Counted from the first letter of the stretch, positions 32,506 to 45,380 are shown. The stretch: DNA of 64,000 nucleotides from Cheiracanthium punctorium (GCA_038373885.1 JAWZYV010012536.1:124001-188000); one strand, 5' to 3'. Numbers and translations: made by a program. Notes: generated from the sequence alone by a model not told the origin.

Positions 32506-34210
32506 TTACTTTGCAAGCTCCTTGGAATGTTTCATAAGTTTTACCTTGTACAGTACGTAATCTTGTAAAAGAAGTAGGCCTTTTACTACGTGGAGTAACA
32601 TCCTCAAGTGAAAGCACTTACTATTATTACGATGAAATACGTAAATTCTGCGAAGAGCATTTATTTTCCTTACGTCAGGATAGCCTTTAACTATCATTCC
32701 TGGTTTCCGTCGTTGGAATGTTTTAGTAACTTGATTCCACGTGTGATAGCCTGGGACTTTATCATACGTCAAAGTTCTGGCAAAATCATCTTCTGAACAT
32801 AATTTGAAAAATGCTGTTAGCGTTGTGTCTCGAGGATTGTTTACAACATCATTTATGTTGTTATCCGTAAAATACACACTTTGTCCATCTTCTAAATGAA
32901 CAGCAAGATGTGTAATAGCTGGTGCTCTTTCGCGTATGCTAAAAGACATAATCCGCCAAATTGCTTCTGAACTGCAAATGTAGAGGCCGGATTGAAATTG
33001 CTCCACTTCGTTAGTCAATTGTAAAGTAAACGTAGCCTGATCACTACCTTTATTGATATATTGCGAAACATATCTTATCGATTTTACAGAACTGCACAGT
33101 TCTACGTCTATATGTGCGTCGTAGATTTTCAATAAAAGTTTATTGTAAGGCACTATCCATCTGTTGTCGATTTCGTGATTGCGGATAGTAGCCTTATGTC
33201 CACCTTCATCAGGTGATAAACGTCTATATTTTGAATAGCCGTCATCACCAGTTGATGTTTGACTATAAAAGGCTTTTGGAAATTTTCTAGAGCATTTACC
33301 AGCATTTATGCATGGCGAGTTAGGATTTAAAACTCCACATGGCCCGTGAATCAAGTGCCTTACCACAGTGTTATATAATACTGGGCCGTACTCTTTGTTG
33401 GGTATTTCTGCTGTAATTACACTGTCAATTTGGTCAGGCCTGACTTTATTTGCTAGCCACAGAATCAAATGTATGTGTGGTAATTCACGCGTTTCCCATT
33501 CCACCATGTATATAGGACAGCGAAATAATATGTTCGCCTTATTTGTGAGAAATAATAACTTTTGGACTTTTAAATGAAAGACTCTATTTACAATGTCATA
33601 CCTATCTTGGGGTGTTGCTGGAAGATGGAAGGTTATCCTTTATTTCTGGCCAATTCATATTACACGTCGTTGTAATGAATAGCTCAGGTTTTCCGTAATT
33701 TATAACGTATGCCGTTGCGTCTTGTGTATTTTCGTGTAGATACCTCGGTCCTCCAGTAAACGTTGATGGCAATATTACCAGTTGACTTATATAATTGCTA
33801 TGTTCATTTGAATGTAAAGCATCCTGCAAATGAACATAATTCTCAGCACGTAATTTTGTTTGATTTTTACGTATATACACCAAACGTCGAGATTCAATTT
33901 TAGCATACTGATCTACCACATATTAATTAAGTAACATACCGTACCTCAATGGTGCGTTACAGTGGTTGAAGCGTTCTATTATACGATAACAATAATAGTT
34001 CATGCATGAAACTTTCTTTTGTACTGGATCTCTAGTAACAGTATTAACTTGTGGAATGTCAATTGAACATCCATCTTCACCTCGACAAAACATTAAGGGA
34101 TATTGTAGGCTGTCATAAGAGCGATGTAGCTCGTAAATTTTGTGGAGATTCTCGTCACGGCTTCGTAGTACGATATCCCTTATATCGAATTGTTGTCCAG
34201 CAACCACAAC
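32506..34210 (-). pseudogene. Helitron Rep (HUH endonuclease)
   Basis: Three fragments in order: 33,923-34,207 (DIVLRSRDENL, SYDSLQYPLMFCRGEDG), 33,602-33,919 (YAKIESRRLVYIRKNQ, ILPSTFTGGPRYLHENTQDA, LFITTTCNMNWPEI) and 32,506-33,507. The last holds the HUH motif as LPHIHLILWL (His 11 and 13 of that frame) and the paired Tyr, Y146 and Y150, in SIRYVSQYINKGSD. Catalytic residues thus survive, but small frameshifts at about 33,600, 33,920 and 32,590 separate the pieces. Rep would nick and rejoin DNA at Helitron ends. Several non-autonomous Helitrons nearby could once have depended on such a protein. Confidence 0.9.
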
Positions 34211-34238
34211 TGCTACTTCGCTTTTCGAGGGGGCATTA

Positions 34239-35595
34239 TAGGGTGTCCGTAAAAGAATGTCCGAGTTTCAAATTGTAATAGTATCAGCTGTAATCGTTCG
34301 ACAGTTGTGGTTGAAGGTGACGAATAAAGAATAACTCCAACAGTTTCAGATAAGCGCATGTGCGTGTACCGCTACATCGTTTTCACAGTTGCAGCGTCAT
34401 CTATTCAAAATGGCGACTTCTCAGCGTAAAGCGTTTTGTGTTCTACAATTTGCTAAGAGTGACTCGGTAATTGCCGTTCAACGTGCGTTCCGATTAAAGT
34501 TTAAATGTGATCCCCCATGTGACAGAAATATCCGCCGATGGTTTCGACAATTCGAAACGACCGGATGTCTTTGTAAAGGTAAAAGCCCGGGAAGACCCAA
34601 AGTTTCTGTAGAGAATGTGGAACGTGTCGAAGAATCTTACTGTCGTAGTCCGCAGAAATCTGTTCGGAAAGCAAGTCATGAACTACAGTTGCCAAAGACG
34701 ACAGTCTGGACGATTTAAAAAAAAAAAAAATTACACTTGCGTCCATACCGATTACAGTTCGTACAGCAATTAAAGCCAAATGATTGTGCAGTACGATTTC
34801 ATTTTGCATGTGAAGTTCTTCAACGGCGCAATGACTTTCTGCATCATGTGGTGTTCAGTGATGAGTCGACGTTTCATACAAGTGGGAAGATAAATACCCA
34901 TAATGTTCGTATATGGGTTTCAGAAAATCCTCATCAACTTGTACAACACGAAAGAGACTCTCCAAAAATAAACGATTTCTGTGCTGTTTCACGACGACAA
35001 GTGTACGGAAAATTTTTTTTCGCTGAAGCTACAGTAACAGGGGTTTCTTATCTGGATATGCAACAACAATGGCTCTTTCTCCAATTAGTAGAAAGTGAAC
35101 CTGCAAACTTTATTTGGCAACAAGATGGAGCCCCTCCTCATTGGAGTCTCTTTGTGCGAGATTGGTTAAACGCCGAAGTCCCTGACCGTCGGATTGGGCG
35201 TCACGGTCCAGACGACAGAGTTCTGTTACCCTGGCCGCCTCGTTCACCTGACATCACGCCTCGTTCACCTGACATCACGCCTTGTGATTTCTTCCTTTGG
35301 GGCTTCGTAAAAGATCGGGTCTACGTTCCACCCCTACCCCACGATATACCAGCCTTGAAAGGTAGAATTGCACAGGCTGTTGCTTCCATTACTTCGGACT
35401 TGCTGCAGACAGTATGGGAAGAATTGCATTTTCGTTTGGATGTGTGCCGTATCACTAAAGGCGTACACATTGAGCACTTATAGGAAAAGCTAGGTTAGTT
35501 TTCCTTCAATTTCATGTATGATTTGTTATATTTAGTATAAAATAAACTCCTGTAATATACCATTAAAACTCGGACATTCTTTTACGGACACCCTG
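34239..35595 (+). mobile_element. mariner-like (IS630/Tc1 class) element in Helitron Rep
   Basis: Inverted ends share GGGTGTCCGTAAAAGAATGT, with TA at both sides (34,237-34,238 and 35,596-35,597). The left outermost C has changed to T. The 1,357-bp element splits the Helitron between a PNGEHR-type block and the SEVAVVVAGQQ block. It contains one transposase on the plus strand. Confidence 0.9.
34389..35483 (+). pseudogene. mariner-like transposase, nearly intact
   Basis: N-terminal frame (34,389-34,718) is a paired-type HTH domain: QRKAFCVLQFAKSDSV, RNIRRWFRQF, GRPKVSVENV. After a run of 14 A, which causes a frame break, 34,737-35,483 gives the catalytic half. First Asp is in VVFSDESTFH, second in WQQDGAPPH, third in PPRSPDITP followed by CDFFLWGFVKDRVY, ending HIEHL. 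Total length is about 363 residues, normal for the family. An in-frame 21-bp tandem duplication (35,243-35,284) repeats RSPDITP around the third Asp. The only clear lesion is the A-run break. Confidence 0.9.
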
Positions 35596-35599
35596 TATT

Positions 35600-36545
35600 A
35601 CGGTGTTCACCATTTGGCACCTTGTTGGCGTGGATCATTATATAATAGTCTGGGACATCAGGAGGAACACTTTCCATGGCAGTTGTAAAAGATTGTACGC
35701 ATCTGTTATGCGAATCCAACATGTTTTGCAATGATCTGACTATAGAGCTATTAAGTATTGCTTTTGAATAAATATTACTTATATTACATCGCGTATCTGT
35801 TTGAATCTCAGGATCAGCAATAAAACAAATCTGCAGAAATTTATGGTCATCAGGTTTTGGTGGAAAAAGACTACCTGCAATGTGATAAACCTGCCCTTGA
35901 AATGTGGCATAAAGCCATGTTCAACCACCCTTTGGCTTTTGAATGACGTCATCTGAAACGCGTTATTGTAACGACGCATATTGCGTATGAATTCTGTATG
36001 TTTTGGAGGAGTTCCGTTAAGGACAGAATTTAAAGGATCTGGTTTGCGCAGCTATGTCGTTTAGTTAAACCTTACCATTGGAACAAAACATACCTTTGGA
36101 CTCACTTTTCCATCTAAAAGCTGAGCAGTATTGACAGACAATAGTAGGAGAGCCTATAGATATCGTCGTATCGTTTCTGTAATCAATTATTGAAGCGTAC
36201 TTTATAGCAGAATATTCCTTATTCGACCATCTGTTAGTATTTTGAGTTATACCCCTATTAGTTTGTATATCATTCCTTAAATTTCTGTGCCAAATACAGT
36301 CGTTAAGTAAGCGGAGTAGTCTATCTTCAGAATTTTCTGTTTTCTTTGAGCATTATGATTATTACGGCCTAAAAACAAACGGGCTTCACGTTCCTCAGGC
36401 GACTCTCGATCTCTTTGGTAAGTATATCTCTCTCGATCCAACGATAAACGGACGTCCCTCTCTTCATTATTTTCAATACTTCGACTCAAAGTCTTTTGGC
36501 AGTTGACGTACTGCGGCCTGTATTTGCTTTTCGCCGCGGCTTGAT
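35600..36545 (-). pseudogene. Helitron N-terminal region
   Basis: Minus strand, broken frames. First comes a charged Arg/Glu-rich region (36,277-36,489: RERYTYQRDRESPEEREARL). Then IGSPTIVCQYCSAFRWKSES and a GMC-CSNGKV-type segment (zinc-finger-like), then TPPKHTEFIRNMRRYNNAFQ-MTSF, and a stretch ending VPPDVPDYYIMIHANKVPNG. This order is standard for arthropod Helitron proteins and leads into Rep across the mariner insertion. Confidence 0.8.
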
Positions 36546-37047
36546 TATTTAGTATACCTAAATATGAAAATTCAACCTCATATCACAGACGTCACATAAT
36601 AAGACAGTCATTTAAAATAAAACAAATAACTAATATTAATAACCTTCGATAAAATTTAATCAGAGTATAGGCACTCGCAAAATATAACTAAAACACAGTA
36701 TTCATCACAAAATTTAATAACTTCAAGCATACCGTTGTAAAATACGGCTTTATTTTCTAACTAAAGAAATTTAAAAAACTAAAAGCATTTTATAAAACCC
36801 AAAATCCATAATCTTTGGTTCATTGAGTCATCATTGCGTAAGTTATAAAACTTCTGGATGCTTTTTTCCGATATTTTCAACATTTCAGCCAATTTATACG
36901 AAACTTTAATGAATTATATACGTAAACCCTCCTCATGAATCATACAGTACATTGGTGTAAACCGTATGGAAGTCCGTTCGGTAGTTTTTGAGTTTATCGC
37001 GTTCAGACAGACAGACGCGGCGATGGGACTTTATTTTATTATATGCA
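36546..37047. other. 5' leader of the autonomous Helitron
   Basis: Non-coding, AT-rich. The minus strand begins with the Helitron 5' sequence rich in GTCTGTCTGTCTG. No gene. Confidence 0.5.
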
Positions 37048-37862
37048 TTAGCTGCGTGCTCGTTTTTCGCACGGTAGGAAACGATTTTTTCCCCTAAATT
37101 TATAATCGTACCTGTGCGAAAACAAAATCTAAAAAAAAAAAAAGTTGGCATAGTCCCTTTATTGAAACTACCGACGAATATATTAACGCAACGTAGGATT
37201 ACAGTTTACTTAGTTGTAAGATGATCGCGCGCAATGAAGAATGATGAATAGAACAATTTTAATTTCACGAAATATTTATTAACGTGATATACTGTGCTTT
37301 AATCCATATTAACCTAACAAATCGACTATTACTATCTATTACTTATATTAATATTATCTATCTTCCTCTTTAAGGCTCAATCTAAAGAAACAGATTAGAT
37401 ATCTTAAACCAATGGTGCCTTTCTACTCTTTGATGATTCTTTAGAATTTATGCATTGCCATTAAAAAAGCTCTGCATATATTTTTAAGCATAAGTCTTGT
37501 CAGATTGACGTATTTAGCACCGTAAAATATTTAATCACGGCGTGGTGGAAAATATCCATCCTGTCCCAATATAAATATTTACCTCCATGGTTGTCTCGTG
37601 TAAAACATCTAGCTGTATAACCGCAAGGAACTATTTAGAATAGTTAGAATTGCGAATAGGACGTTAAATTGCGTGGCAGACTTTACAAATTTCACGCAAC
37701 TTTTAATTTATGACGTCACGTTCTGCTCCCGCGTAGTTGAGTCTGGTTATTTCTCGCAGTAGTTTTCAAGTGGACTAATATTGAACCATACGACGTTGGA
37801 AAACTCTTACTTGCAACAGAACTTATTTAAGTTAATATGAGAGATGTTGGGTTTATTCCTAA
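37048..37862 (-). mobile_element. Non-autonomous Helitron copy A
   Basis: Minus strand 3' end at 37,048 reads GTGCGAAAAACGAGCACGCAGCTAA, with the terminal G mutated to A. It is paralogous to copies B and C, with matching blocks such as AAAGAAACAGATTAGATAT and GCGAATAGGACGTTAAAT. It keeps the uninterrupted target GCGAA|TAGG (37,656/37,657) that is split in copy B. Its own 5' end is missing where copy B begins. Confidence 0.75.
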
Positions 37863-38459
37863 CTAGCTACGTGCCCGTTCTTCACACGATAGGAAACTAA
37901 TATTTTAGTAAAATATAATCGTAACTATCTATGAGAAAACAAAAATGTCAAAACGTTCAAGTAGTCCTTTTGTTGAAACTACCGCGGGATATATTACGCA
38001 ATGTATGATCGTAGTTTAGTTAGTTGTTGATCGTAGTTAGGAACGTTGAAAAATAATGAATATAACACTTTTAATTTCACGATATAGTTATTAACGTGGT
38101 GTACTGTGCTTTAATCCGTATTATCCAAACAAATCTACTGTTACTACCAAAGAAAAAAATGAGAATACTATTACTTATATTAATATTATCTATCTTCGTT
38201 TCTCCTTCTTTAATGCTTAATTTAAAGAAACAGATTAGATATTTTAAACCAGTGATGCATTTCTACTTTTTGATGACTCTGTGGAATTTATGCATTCCCA
38301 ATAAAACAGATCTCTATATATCTTTACGCATATTTCATCTCGCGGTGGTGGAAAGCATACAAGCTGTACCAATTTAAATAGTATTTAAATTCTCCATAGT
38401 TCAGACTCGTGAAAACTGTGTAATCTAGAGGAACTATTTGGAATAGCTCAATTTGCGAA
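37863..38459 (-). mobile_element. Helitron copy B, segment 1 of 4
   Basis: Minus-strand 3' end: a CCGT/ACGG-type hairpin region, then CACGTAGCTAG, with CTAG at 37,863-37,866. The copy is cut after GCGAA at 38,459 by the Helitron array and resumes with TAGGACGTTAAA at 47,256. Later segments are at 47,256-47,843, 59,596-59,818 and about 61,103-61,296. Confidence 0.8.
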
Positions 38460-40358
38460 TCTATACTATTAAAATCTGTGCGCGTCTGTCTGTCTGTAAC
38501 ATCATCTCCTCCGAAACGGCTGGGAGTTGAGTTTCGATCGAGGTGTCCACAGATTCAGGAAATTCCGAGGAAGGTCTTCCGCTAATTTAAATTTCGAAAT
38601 TCGAATTATTTTAGGAGATATTGATAAAAAAACCCCGTCAAAAATGCTAATTTTTTATCCCCGTCATTCCGTAAATGTAACCCCTGTAGTCAAAAAAGTG
38701 AGAAATAAGCATCGAGGTTGCCATGTTTGGCTATTTTATTAAATTATTTAGACTCATGCAGTAAAAATAAACGATTAAGGATTTTTTTCTGTTTAGATTA
38801 TTTACAAAGTTATTTTTTAATTAAAATATTGCGTTCATGTGAAATCAGAGCAGGAATTCAATGTTTTTTATGTGTAAAAGAACAGGGGATTGAGAGATTT
38901 CAGAGACTAATATGTATATTTTTTAGTTTGGCGGAAAAAAATGGCTCATTTGGCGATTTTGGGAAAGTAGTAGGTTCTACCGATTTGCACAGTTTTGGGC
39001 TTGGCGCAAATACTGAAAGCGTAACGAAATAGTATTTTTAATAATAAGCATAAGTTTTACGGCGCTATACTTCGATTTTTCATACAGAAATAATGCAGTT
39101 ATTAAGGAGATTTTAAACGATCTATAGAATTTTCACCAAATTAAGTAAACTGATTTAAGTTAGAGCAATTCCGCCAAATTTCAGAAAATTGAAATTTTCG
39201 CATTTTGTACATGGTAGCTAATGGTGATTAAAACCCGTTATAGTTAATAATTTAAATAACTGCTACTTATCAATAATATGCCTGCATTAAATTTTGGCGA
39301 TGGAACCATATAAATGGTTAACTATTTCCCATTTTGATTGCTGTTAAATCAATGCTTCGAATAATTCCCTGAAAACAAAAAAATATCGCAAAATGGTGTA
39401 TGTTGGCATTTTGGAAATCGAAGTACTGTGTAATAAATAATTGATTCTTATTTGTTAAAGCAGCGCTACGGAAGTTTCTTTTACTAGAAGCTGTTAGAAA
39501 GGCGTAATTAATACTGTCTAATATATTTTCTGTTTTACGAATTGAAATGTATGTTGATTCCAACTTTAGTACATTTTTTAGCAAACTTGGCGAAAAATAT
39601 TCAAATATAGTACAACTCTGTACGTATTATTAATTCCATTCCACAATTGAGATGAGCCGATGTCACTATCGTATGCATAGATATTTTTTTTTAAATTCCG
39701 ACAGAGTATTGCGTATTGCCTTATTGTCAAGTTTAATTTGTGGTTTGAGCTATTTGCCATCGACTGCGGCGTTAATTTCGCCAATATGGCAGTTCTAGCA
39801 AAGTAAACATGAATAACTCATTTCATGTTCTATTTTTAACATTGCTATAATTTCCGTAGCAACGGAATCCATTGTTGCCACTTAAGTTGTTAAATTTAAC
39901 AATTAAGTGAAACCACTCATTTCTTCAGCTTTTAAGACTCGAAAAAGTGAAAATGCATCAAACGTGAAACAAATAGAACTGTAACAGACTTGCGCTTTAA
40001 AAATAATCGAAGTTTTCATGCAATTCTACATATCTTTAATTTTATTTCCTTCGCGTGTGGATGTCATTTTTTACGTCATTTTTGCTTTTTTGCTGGCAGA
40101 TTATCCGGAGCAGCACATAACCTCTAATGTATTTTCTCCTCCGGACATAAGCAAGAGCGTATGTACGGCGCGTATTTGTGTAGCCCCACTGTGTTAATCA
40201 GAATTTTCTGGTGTCAGATTTTTTAGACCATTTTTTTTTAACCACTGTGTTTCAGATTTCTGGTGTAGATTATTGATCATTTTTTTTACAGCGGAGATTC
40301 CGATCCTGAAGTATATTGATCACTGATACATGAGAAAAAAAGATGAATTATATGCAAG

Positions 40359-40477
40359 CAGGAGTAGCCAAAAATTTTTCATGGGAATGTTACGGGAGTG
40401 AAGAATATACATTTTGTATGGCAAAAAACTCCGCATGGGGGGTTGTGACCCCTATCCCCTCCTTGGCTACGCCACTG
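40359..40477. mobile_element. hAT-type MITE, 119 bp
   Basis: Ends CAGGAGTAGCCAA and TTGGCTACGCCACTG are inverted. The flanks TATGCAAG and TACGCAAG form an 8-bp target duplication with one mismatch. Confidence 0.8.
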
Positions 40478-40703
40478 TACGCAAGCATCAGTTGTCACGT
40501 CATGAAAAACCGTCGTAGATGGCAAACTCCGAAGTTGTTCTGAGGGTTATAAAAATTAAAAATTTTACTTTGAGTAAATTTTACTTTTGATACAGTTCGG
40601 ATATTTGGTTTTAATACATTTCGGCCACCGAGGTGAGATAAAATATTACTAAATACGGCAACCCAGAATTTTCTTAACTATTGAATTTGACACTATGCAA
40701 CTA

Positions 40704-41034
40704 CAGTAGATCCCCTATAACACGGTAGATACGTTCCGTGTTATAGGAATCCGTGTTGTACGGGTCCTGCGCTATACTCCACCTGGAGTGTGAACTGCGC
40801 GGTATAATCGCGGTAAAACTTATTCGCGCTCCGTAAAAATGCAATAATGTTTGGTGTTGCCATTCAAAAATTATGTTAATTACAGGAGCTAAAGTGTCAT
40901 ATTATCAGAACATATGTCTCATTTTACCGTGCTGTACAAGTCTCTTTTAACGTGTTACACAAAAACGGTCGTAATGTTTTCGTCGTGTTCTAAGAATTCG
41001 TGTTGTAGACCCATGTTATAAAGGGGGTCAACTG
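40704..41034. mobile_element. pogo/Tigger-type MITE, 331 bp
   Basis: Left CAGTAGATCCCCTATAACAC and right (reversed) CAGTTGACCCCCTTTATAAC are inverted ends, with TA on the left and TG (worn TA) on the right. Subterminal CGTGTT(A/G)TA motifs recur. Confidence 0.75.
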
Positions 41035-41710
41035 TGATCTGTAAAAAATGAAAAGTGAAGTTTGTTATTTATTTAGTGCGAATTGACAGTGAGATAAACG
41101 TCAGTTTTATGTAACAAGTGTGATACTGCATTGTGTTCAATAAGGGCAATAAGCTTTTTCTCAGAAGTTACATCACGAACGTTTTCATTTCAAAAGCGAC
41201 ATGATTTTCACCGGAGTAGGGTACATTTTTGACTTTTAAACGTAAATGATGCCATCCATTGTTTCATGTAGGTTTTTTAATTTAGGTAAAATTTAACAAA
41301 GTCGTGTGTAACATAACTGCTCTAATGCATTGTCCACGCTTTGAAAAATGCAAGATAAAATTGTTGTCAATATCTTGTAATTTTATTTATGTGGTATTTA
41401 CTATATATTAATGCTATAAATTAAACCTCACAAAGAGAATTATATGATGTAGAAATCAGGCATTTTTCGAAAGAGAAAAGTTTTGTCTGCATACCGTAAA
41501 GTTCTTTCTTTTTTTATCGCTACTCACATTGACATAGTTTTTGTGTCATGTTGCAATCGTCTAAAATTTGCACTCATGACGTCAACTTTTAGTCACGATT
41601 CAAGTAAATTTTCACGTTTTGAGATTCCGCATTACTGGGTTTAATTCGAATTATGTATGTGTAAGGAAAATATACGTTTCCCACCGTGCGGAGAACGGGT
41701 AAGTAGCTAG

Positions 41711-43658
41711 TCTATACTATTAAAATCTGTACGCGTTTGTCTGTCTGTCTGTCTGTCTGTAACATCATCTCCTCCTAAACGGCTAGGAGTTGAGTTTCGA
41801 TCGAGGTGTCCACAGATTCGGAAAATTCCGAGGAAGAACCTCCGCTAATTTAAATTTCGAAATTCGAATTATTTTAGAAGATACTGATAAAAACCCCCAT
41901 CAAAAACGCTAATTTTTGCTCTCCACAATTCCGTGATTGTAACCCCTGGAGTCAAAAAAGTGAGAAATAAGCATCGAGGTTGCCATGTTTGGCTATTTTA
42001 TTAAATTATTTAGACTTCTGCAGTAAAAATAAAAAAATAATGATTTTTTTTTCTGTTTAGATTATTTACAAAGTTATTTTTTAATTAAAGTATTGCGTTC
42101 ATGTTAAATCAGAGCTGGAATTCAATGTTTTTTGTGTGTAAAAGAATAAGGGATTGAGAGATTTTCGAGACTAATATGTATATTTTTAGTTTGGAGGAAA
42201 AAAATGACTCATTTGGCGATTTTGAGAAAGTAGTAGGTTCTACCGATTTGCACAGTTTTAAGCTTGGCGCAATTTATTGAGAGCGTACTGAAATAGTATT
42301 TTTAAAAACAAGTGTAGGTTTTATTAGAGTTTAGCTTTAATTTTTTTAATTTAGCAGTTATTAGTGCAGAAATAATGCAGTTATTAAGGCGAATTTAAAC
42401 GATCTAACTTGAGAATTTTTACCAATTTAAGTAAAGTGATTAAAGTGAGGGGAAATTCCGCCAAATTAAAGGTAATTGAAATTCTCGCATATTGTACATC
42501 ATAGTTAACGATGTATAAAATACATTAACACATAGTTAATAATTTAAAATACTGCTCCTTTTCAAGTAGATGCCTGTTGTACTTTGGCGATCAAACCATA
42601 TGAGTGATAGATTACTATTTCCCATTTTGGTTGCCGTTATTTCAATGCTTCGAATGATTCCTTGAAAAAAATCTCGCAAAATGGTGTATGTTGGCACTTT
42701 GGCGATCGAATGTGTAAAAAATTATTGATTCTTATTCCTTAAAGCAGTGCTACGGAAATTTCTTTTTCTGGTAACTGTTAGAATGGCATATAACTAATAC
42801 TGTCTAATAAATTTTTTGCTTTACAAATTAAAATGTATGTTGATTCCTACTTTACCTTTCTTAGCAAACCTGGCGATAAATATTCAAATATAGTGTAACG
42901 CTGTGTTTAATAGAGTGTGTTCTCGCGTTTGTGCTGCTAATTACACTCTTCAAAAAAAGTATTCGAGCAAGAGAGAAATTTCCTACGTTGGTTTGGTATA
43001 TTAAAAATTATTTATCGAAGAATATGAATTAGGCTATGTATAAATATGACTTTCTATATTTCTATCAAGTTCTGCGTTTTTCAAAAACTCCATTATTATT
43101 CGCAAATCTAAAATAGGAAATTTCTCTCTTGCTCGAATACTTTTTTTGGAGGGTGTACATTCCACGATTGGAATGAGTAGATATTATGAGCGTATTCTTG
43201 GATATTTTTTTTTTTTTAATCCCACCAAAGAAGGTGTAATAAAATCGGAATTCTTTTAATTTTTCATTGCTTTTATAGGTGAATAAGAATGGTTTTTCAG
43301 CCCGGTAAAAATTTTGGGTATTGTAAGGATTGAAAGTAAATTTTTGAATTTGTTGTTAAGTTTAATTTGTGATTCATTTTAGCTATTTACCATCAATTTG
43401 TGGCGTTAATTACGCCAATATGGCAGTTCTAGCAAAGTAAACGTGAATAATTCATTTCATGTTCTATTTTAAAAATTTCTACAGTTTCTGTAGTAACGGA
43501 ATCCATTGTTGCCACTTAAGTTGTTAATTATAACAATAAGTGAAATCATTAACATCTACATCTCTTAAAACTCGAAAAATGAAAAGGCATTAAATATGAA
43601 AAAAATAGAACATTAACATAATTGCGCTTGTTTAAAAATAATAGAAGTTTTCATGCAA
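41711..43658 (+). mobile_element. Non-autonomous Helitron D2, 3' truncated
   Basis: Begins TCTATACTATTAAAATCTG directly after the CTAG of D1, then (CTGT)n. It parallels D1 until CATGCAA, where another Helitron starts at 43,659. D1 reads CATGCAATTCTACATATC there (40,017-40,034). The D2 3' part was not found afterwards. Confidence 0.8.
42944..43155. mobile_element. Tc1-type MITE, 212 bp
   Basis: Inverted ends include AAAAAAAGTATTCGAGCAAG and AGAGAAATTTCCTA, with TA on both sides. D1 lacks the element at the matching place (about 39,630-39,645), which acts as an empty site. Confidence 0.85.
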
Positions 43659-44285
43659 TCCTAACTAATATTATAAATGCGAAAGTGAGTTTGTTTGTTT
43701 GTTTATTTATGACGCTTTCACGCCTAAACCGCTGAATCAATTAGGATGCATTTTGGTTTAGATATAGAGGGGACATTGGAGTTGGTTACAGGCTAATTAG
43801 AATTTTAGATTTTTAATTACTTTTTTAATTATTAATTAAAAACCGTTTTTACATTGCCATGGTTGGCGAGTTTCGCCCGTATCAAATTATTCATGTTTTG
43901 AGCTAACAAGAATGCTATTACCAATAAATAAGCGCGCGTGCATCTGAAAAACATTAAATACCACGGAAATTAAGCCAGTTTTATGCCAAATCTATCTATC
44001 TGTTATAATAAAAATGAATGTTCTCCAGACAAATCTACAGAAAGCAGAGCTTTGAAAATTTGAGCATGATTGAGCCCATAATATCGGTAAAGTGCACCTG
44101 AGGCTCAAAATTTTGAAATTTTAACTACTTTTCAAACTATTAATTAAAAGCCGTTTTATCGCCCGCACAAAATGATTTATGCTTTTGAAATAAAGCAGAA
44201 ATTCTATTTTCAAAATCACATGCATTTGAAAAACATGGAAATTATGTTGATTTTACGCCAAATTAAAAAGCATAAGTAAAGAAAA

Positions 44286-44457
44286 GGGTACTTACGTATT
44301 ATCCCGGCGGTCAGCCAAGACAAGCGATTTTTTGCCGAAATAAATGCCGGGCACATGAAATTATTAATGGTTTTGAATACAATTGGCAACAGTTTGGCAA
44401 CCCATTTAACGATAAAACAGTTTGGCGGGAATGACCGCTGGGATAATACGTAAGTAC
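44286..44457. mobile_element. TIR MITE, sister of 28,296-28,462
   Basis: Ends GGGTACTTACGTATTATCCC and GATAATACGTAAGTAC; flanks AAAGAAAA and GAAGAAAA (8 bp, one mismatch). Its interior is inverted relative to the copy at 28.3 kb. Confidence 0.85.
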
Positions 44458-44627
44458 GAAGAAAAATCCAGATGTGTTTCTAAAAGTTCATAAATTTCCA
44501 AATCCTACCAATAATATAAATGTGTACGTTTGTGTGTTTGGATGTTTTTGACTGAATCACACAAAAATGATTGAACGGATTTGAAAAAATTTGTAATGAA
44601 AATAGCTTATGCCCTGGATTAACATAC

Positions 44628-45380
44628 AGGCAGCCTTTCAAGCATATAGCATAAATAATTCTTTTACAAAGACACTCAATATAATTCTAATGCATTGCGC
44701 TCTATGGAAATTTTGTAGCTACTAAACCGATTCTGAAACTTTTTTCACTGATTAAAAGTTGCATTATTCCTGAGTATCATTGTATGTTTTTGGATTAAGA
44801 CCGATTGACTGCACTAGGGTCCTAGGCCTATATGGAAAATTCCTCTGTGGGGGATTTTCTAAGGGATCCTAGCCCGTATTTATGCGAGGTTTTTTAGAAA
44901 ACCACGGAAAACTGGGAGCGGCTAGGTCGACAGGCGCGACCAGGGTTTGAATCTGGCACCTCCCCCCTTGCAATTTTGAGAGCAGAACTTCTTAGACACT
45001 GGTGGCATCCTAAGTGTTATAGGCTACCTTTAATGCATATATCACAGATAGTTCTTTTAGAGGGATGCTAATAAGAATTACATTACGCTCTATGTGCATC
45101 TCTGTAAGTACCGAACCGATTCCTAAACTTTTTTTATTGATAGTAAGCTACACTATTCTTGAGTATTATAGGCTAAAATTCATGCATGTAGCATAAATAG
45201 TTCCTTTACAGGAACACTCAAAATAATTCTAATACATTACGCTCTCTGGGTATCTCTGTAACTACAGAACCGATTCTCAAACTTTTTCACCAATAGAAAG
45301 CTGCTCTATTCCTGATTAATATAGACTAAAATTCATGCATATAGCATAAATATTTCTTTTACAAAACAGTTCGCAAATAC
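44628..45380. repeat. Tandem repeats of about 150 bp in a Helitron
   Basis: Units carry GCATATAGCATAAAT, then TCTTTTACA, CATTACGCTCT and ACCGATTC..AAACTTTTT. Four copies start near 44,640, 45,025, 45,180 and 45,335. The first two are separated by the SINE. Confidence 0.75.
44815..45013 (-). mobile_element. tRNA-derived SINE, diverged
   Basis: Minus-strand copy of the SINE at 25,056: B box AGATTCAAACCCTGG, then CCAGTTTTCCGTGGTTTTCT and GGGCTAGGATCCCTTAG. The 3' tail is worn. Confidence 0.7.

Larger units (their letters stand above)
30112..37047 (-). mobile_element. Autonomous Helitron, decayed and interrupted
   Basis: From the 5' end (about 37,047; ATAATAAAATAAAGTCCC then CGTCTGTCTGTCTGAACGCG) the minus strand runs through a charged N-terminal region, a zinc-finger-like segment, HUH Rep and Pif1-like helicase. 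Insertions are a mariner-like element (34,239-35,595), a solo LTR (30,568-31,235) and the outer Helitron (at 30,111). Its own CTAG end, left of 27,091, was not located. The 5' end directly abuts the CTAA end of another Helitron at 37,048. Confidence 0.85.
38460..41710 (+). mobile_element. Non-autonomous Helitron D1, 3.25 kb
   Basis: Starts TCTATACTATTAAAATCTG and ends with CCGTGCGGAGAACGG hairpin sequence and GTAGCTAG. Its first 1.6 kb is closely paralogous to D2 (41,711-43,658), and its 3' end belongs to the A/B/C type. Contains a hAT-type MITE and a pogo-type MITE. Short ORFs only; no Rep. Confidence 0.8.

Noticed and set aside
32506..33507. Intact host gene
   Set aside because: HUH and two-Tyr motifs identify it as Helitron Rep, and its neighbours in frame are broken.
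44628..45380. CRISPR-like array
   Set aside because: Repeats are long (about 150 bp), divergent and without constant short spacers, in a eukaryotic transposon; they are minisatellite-like.
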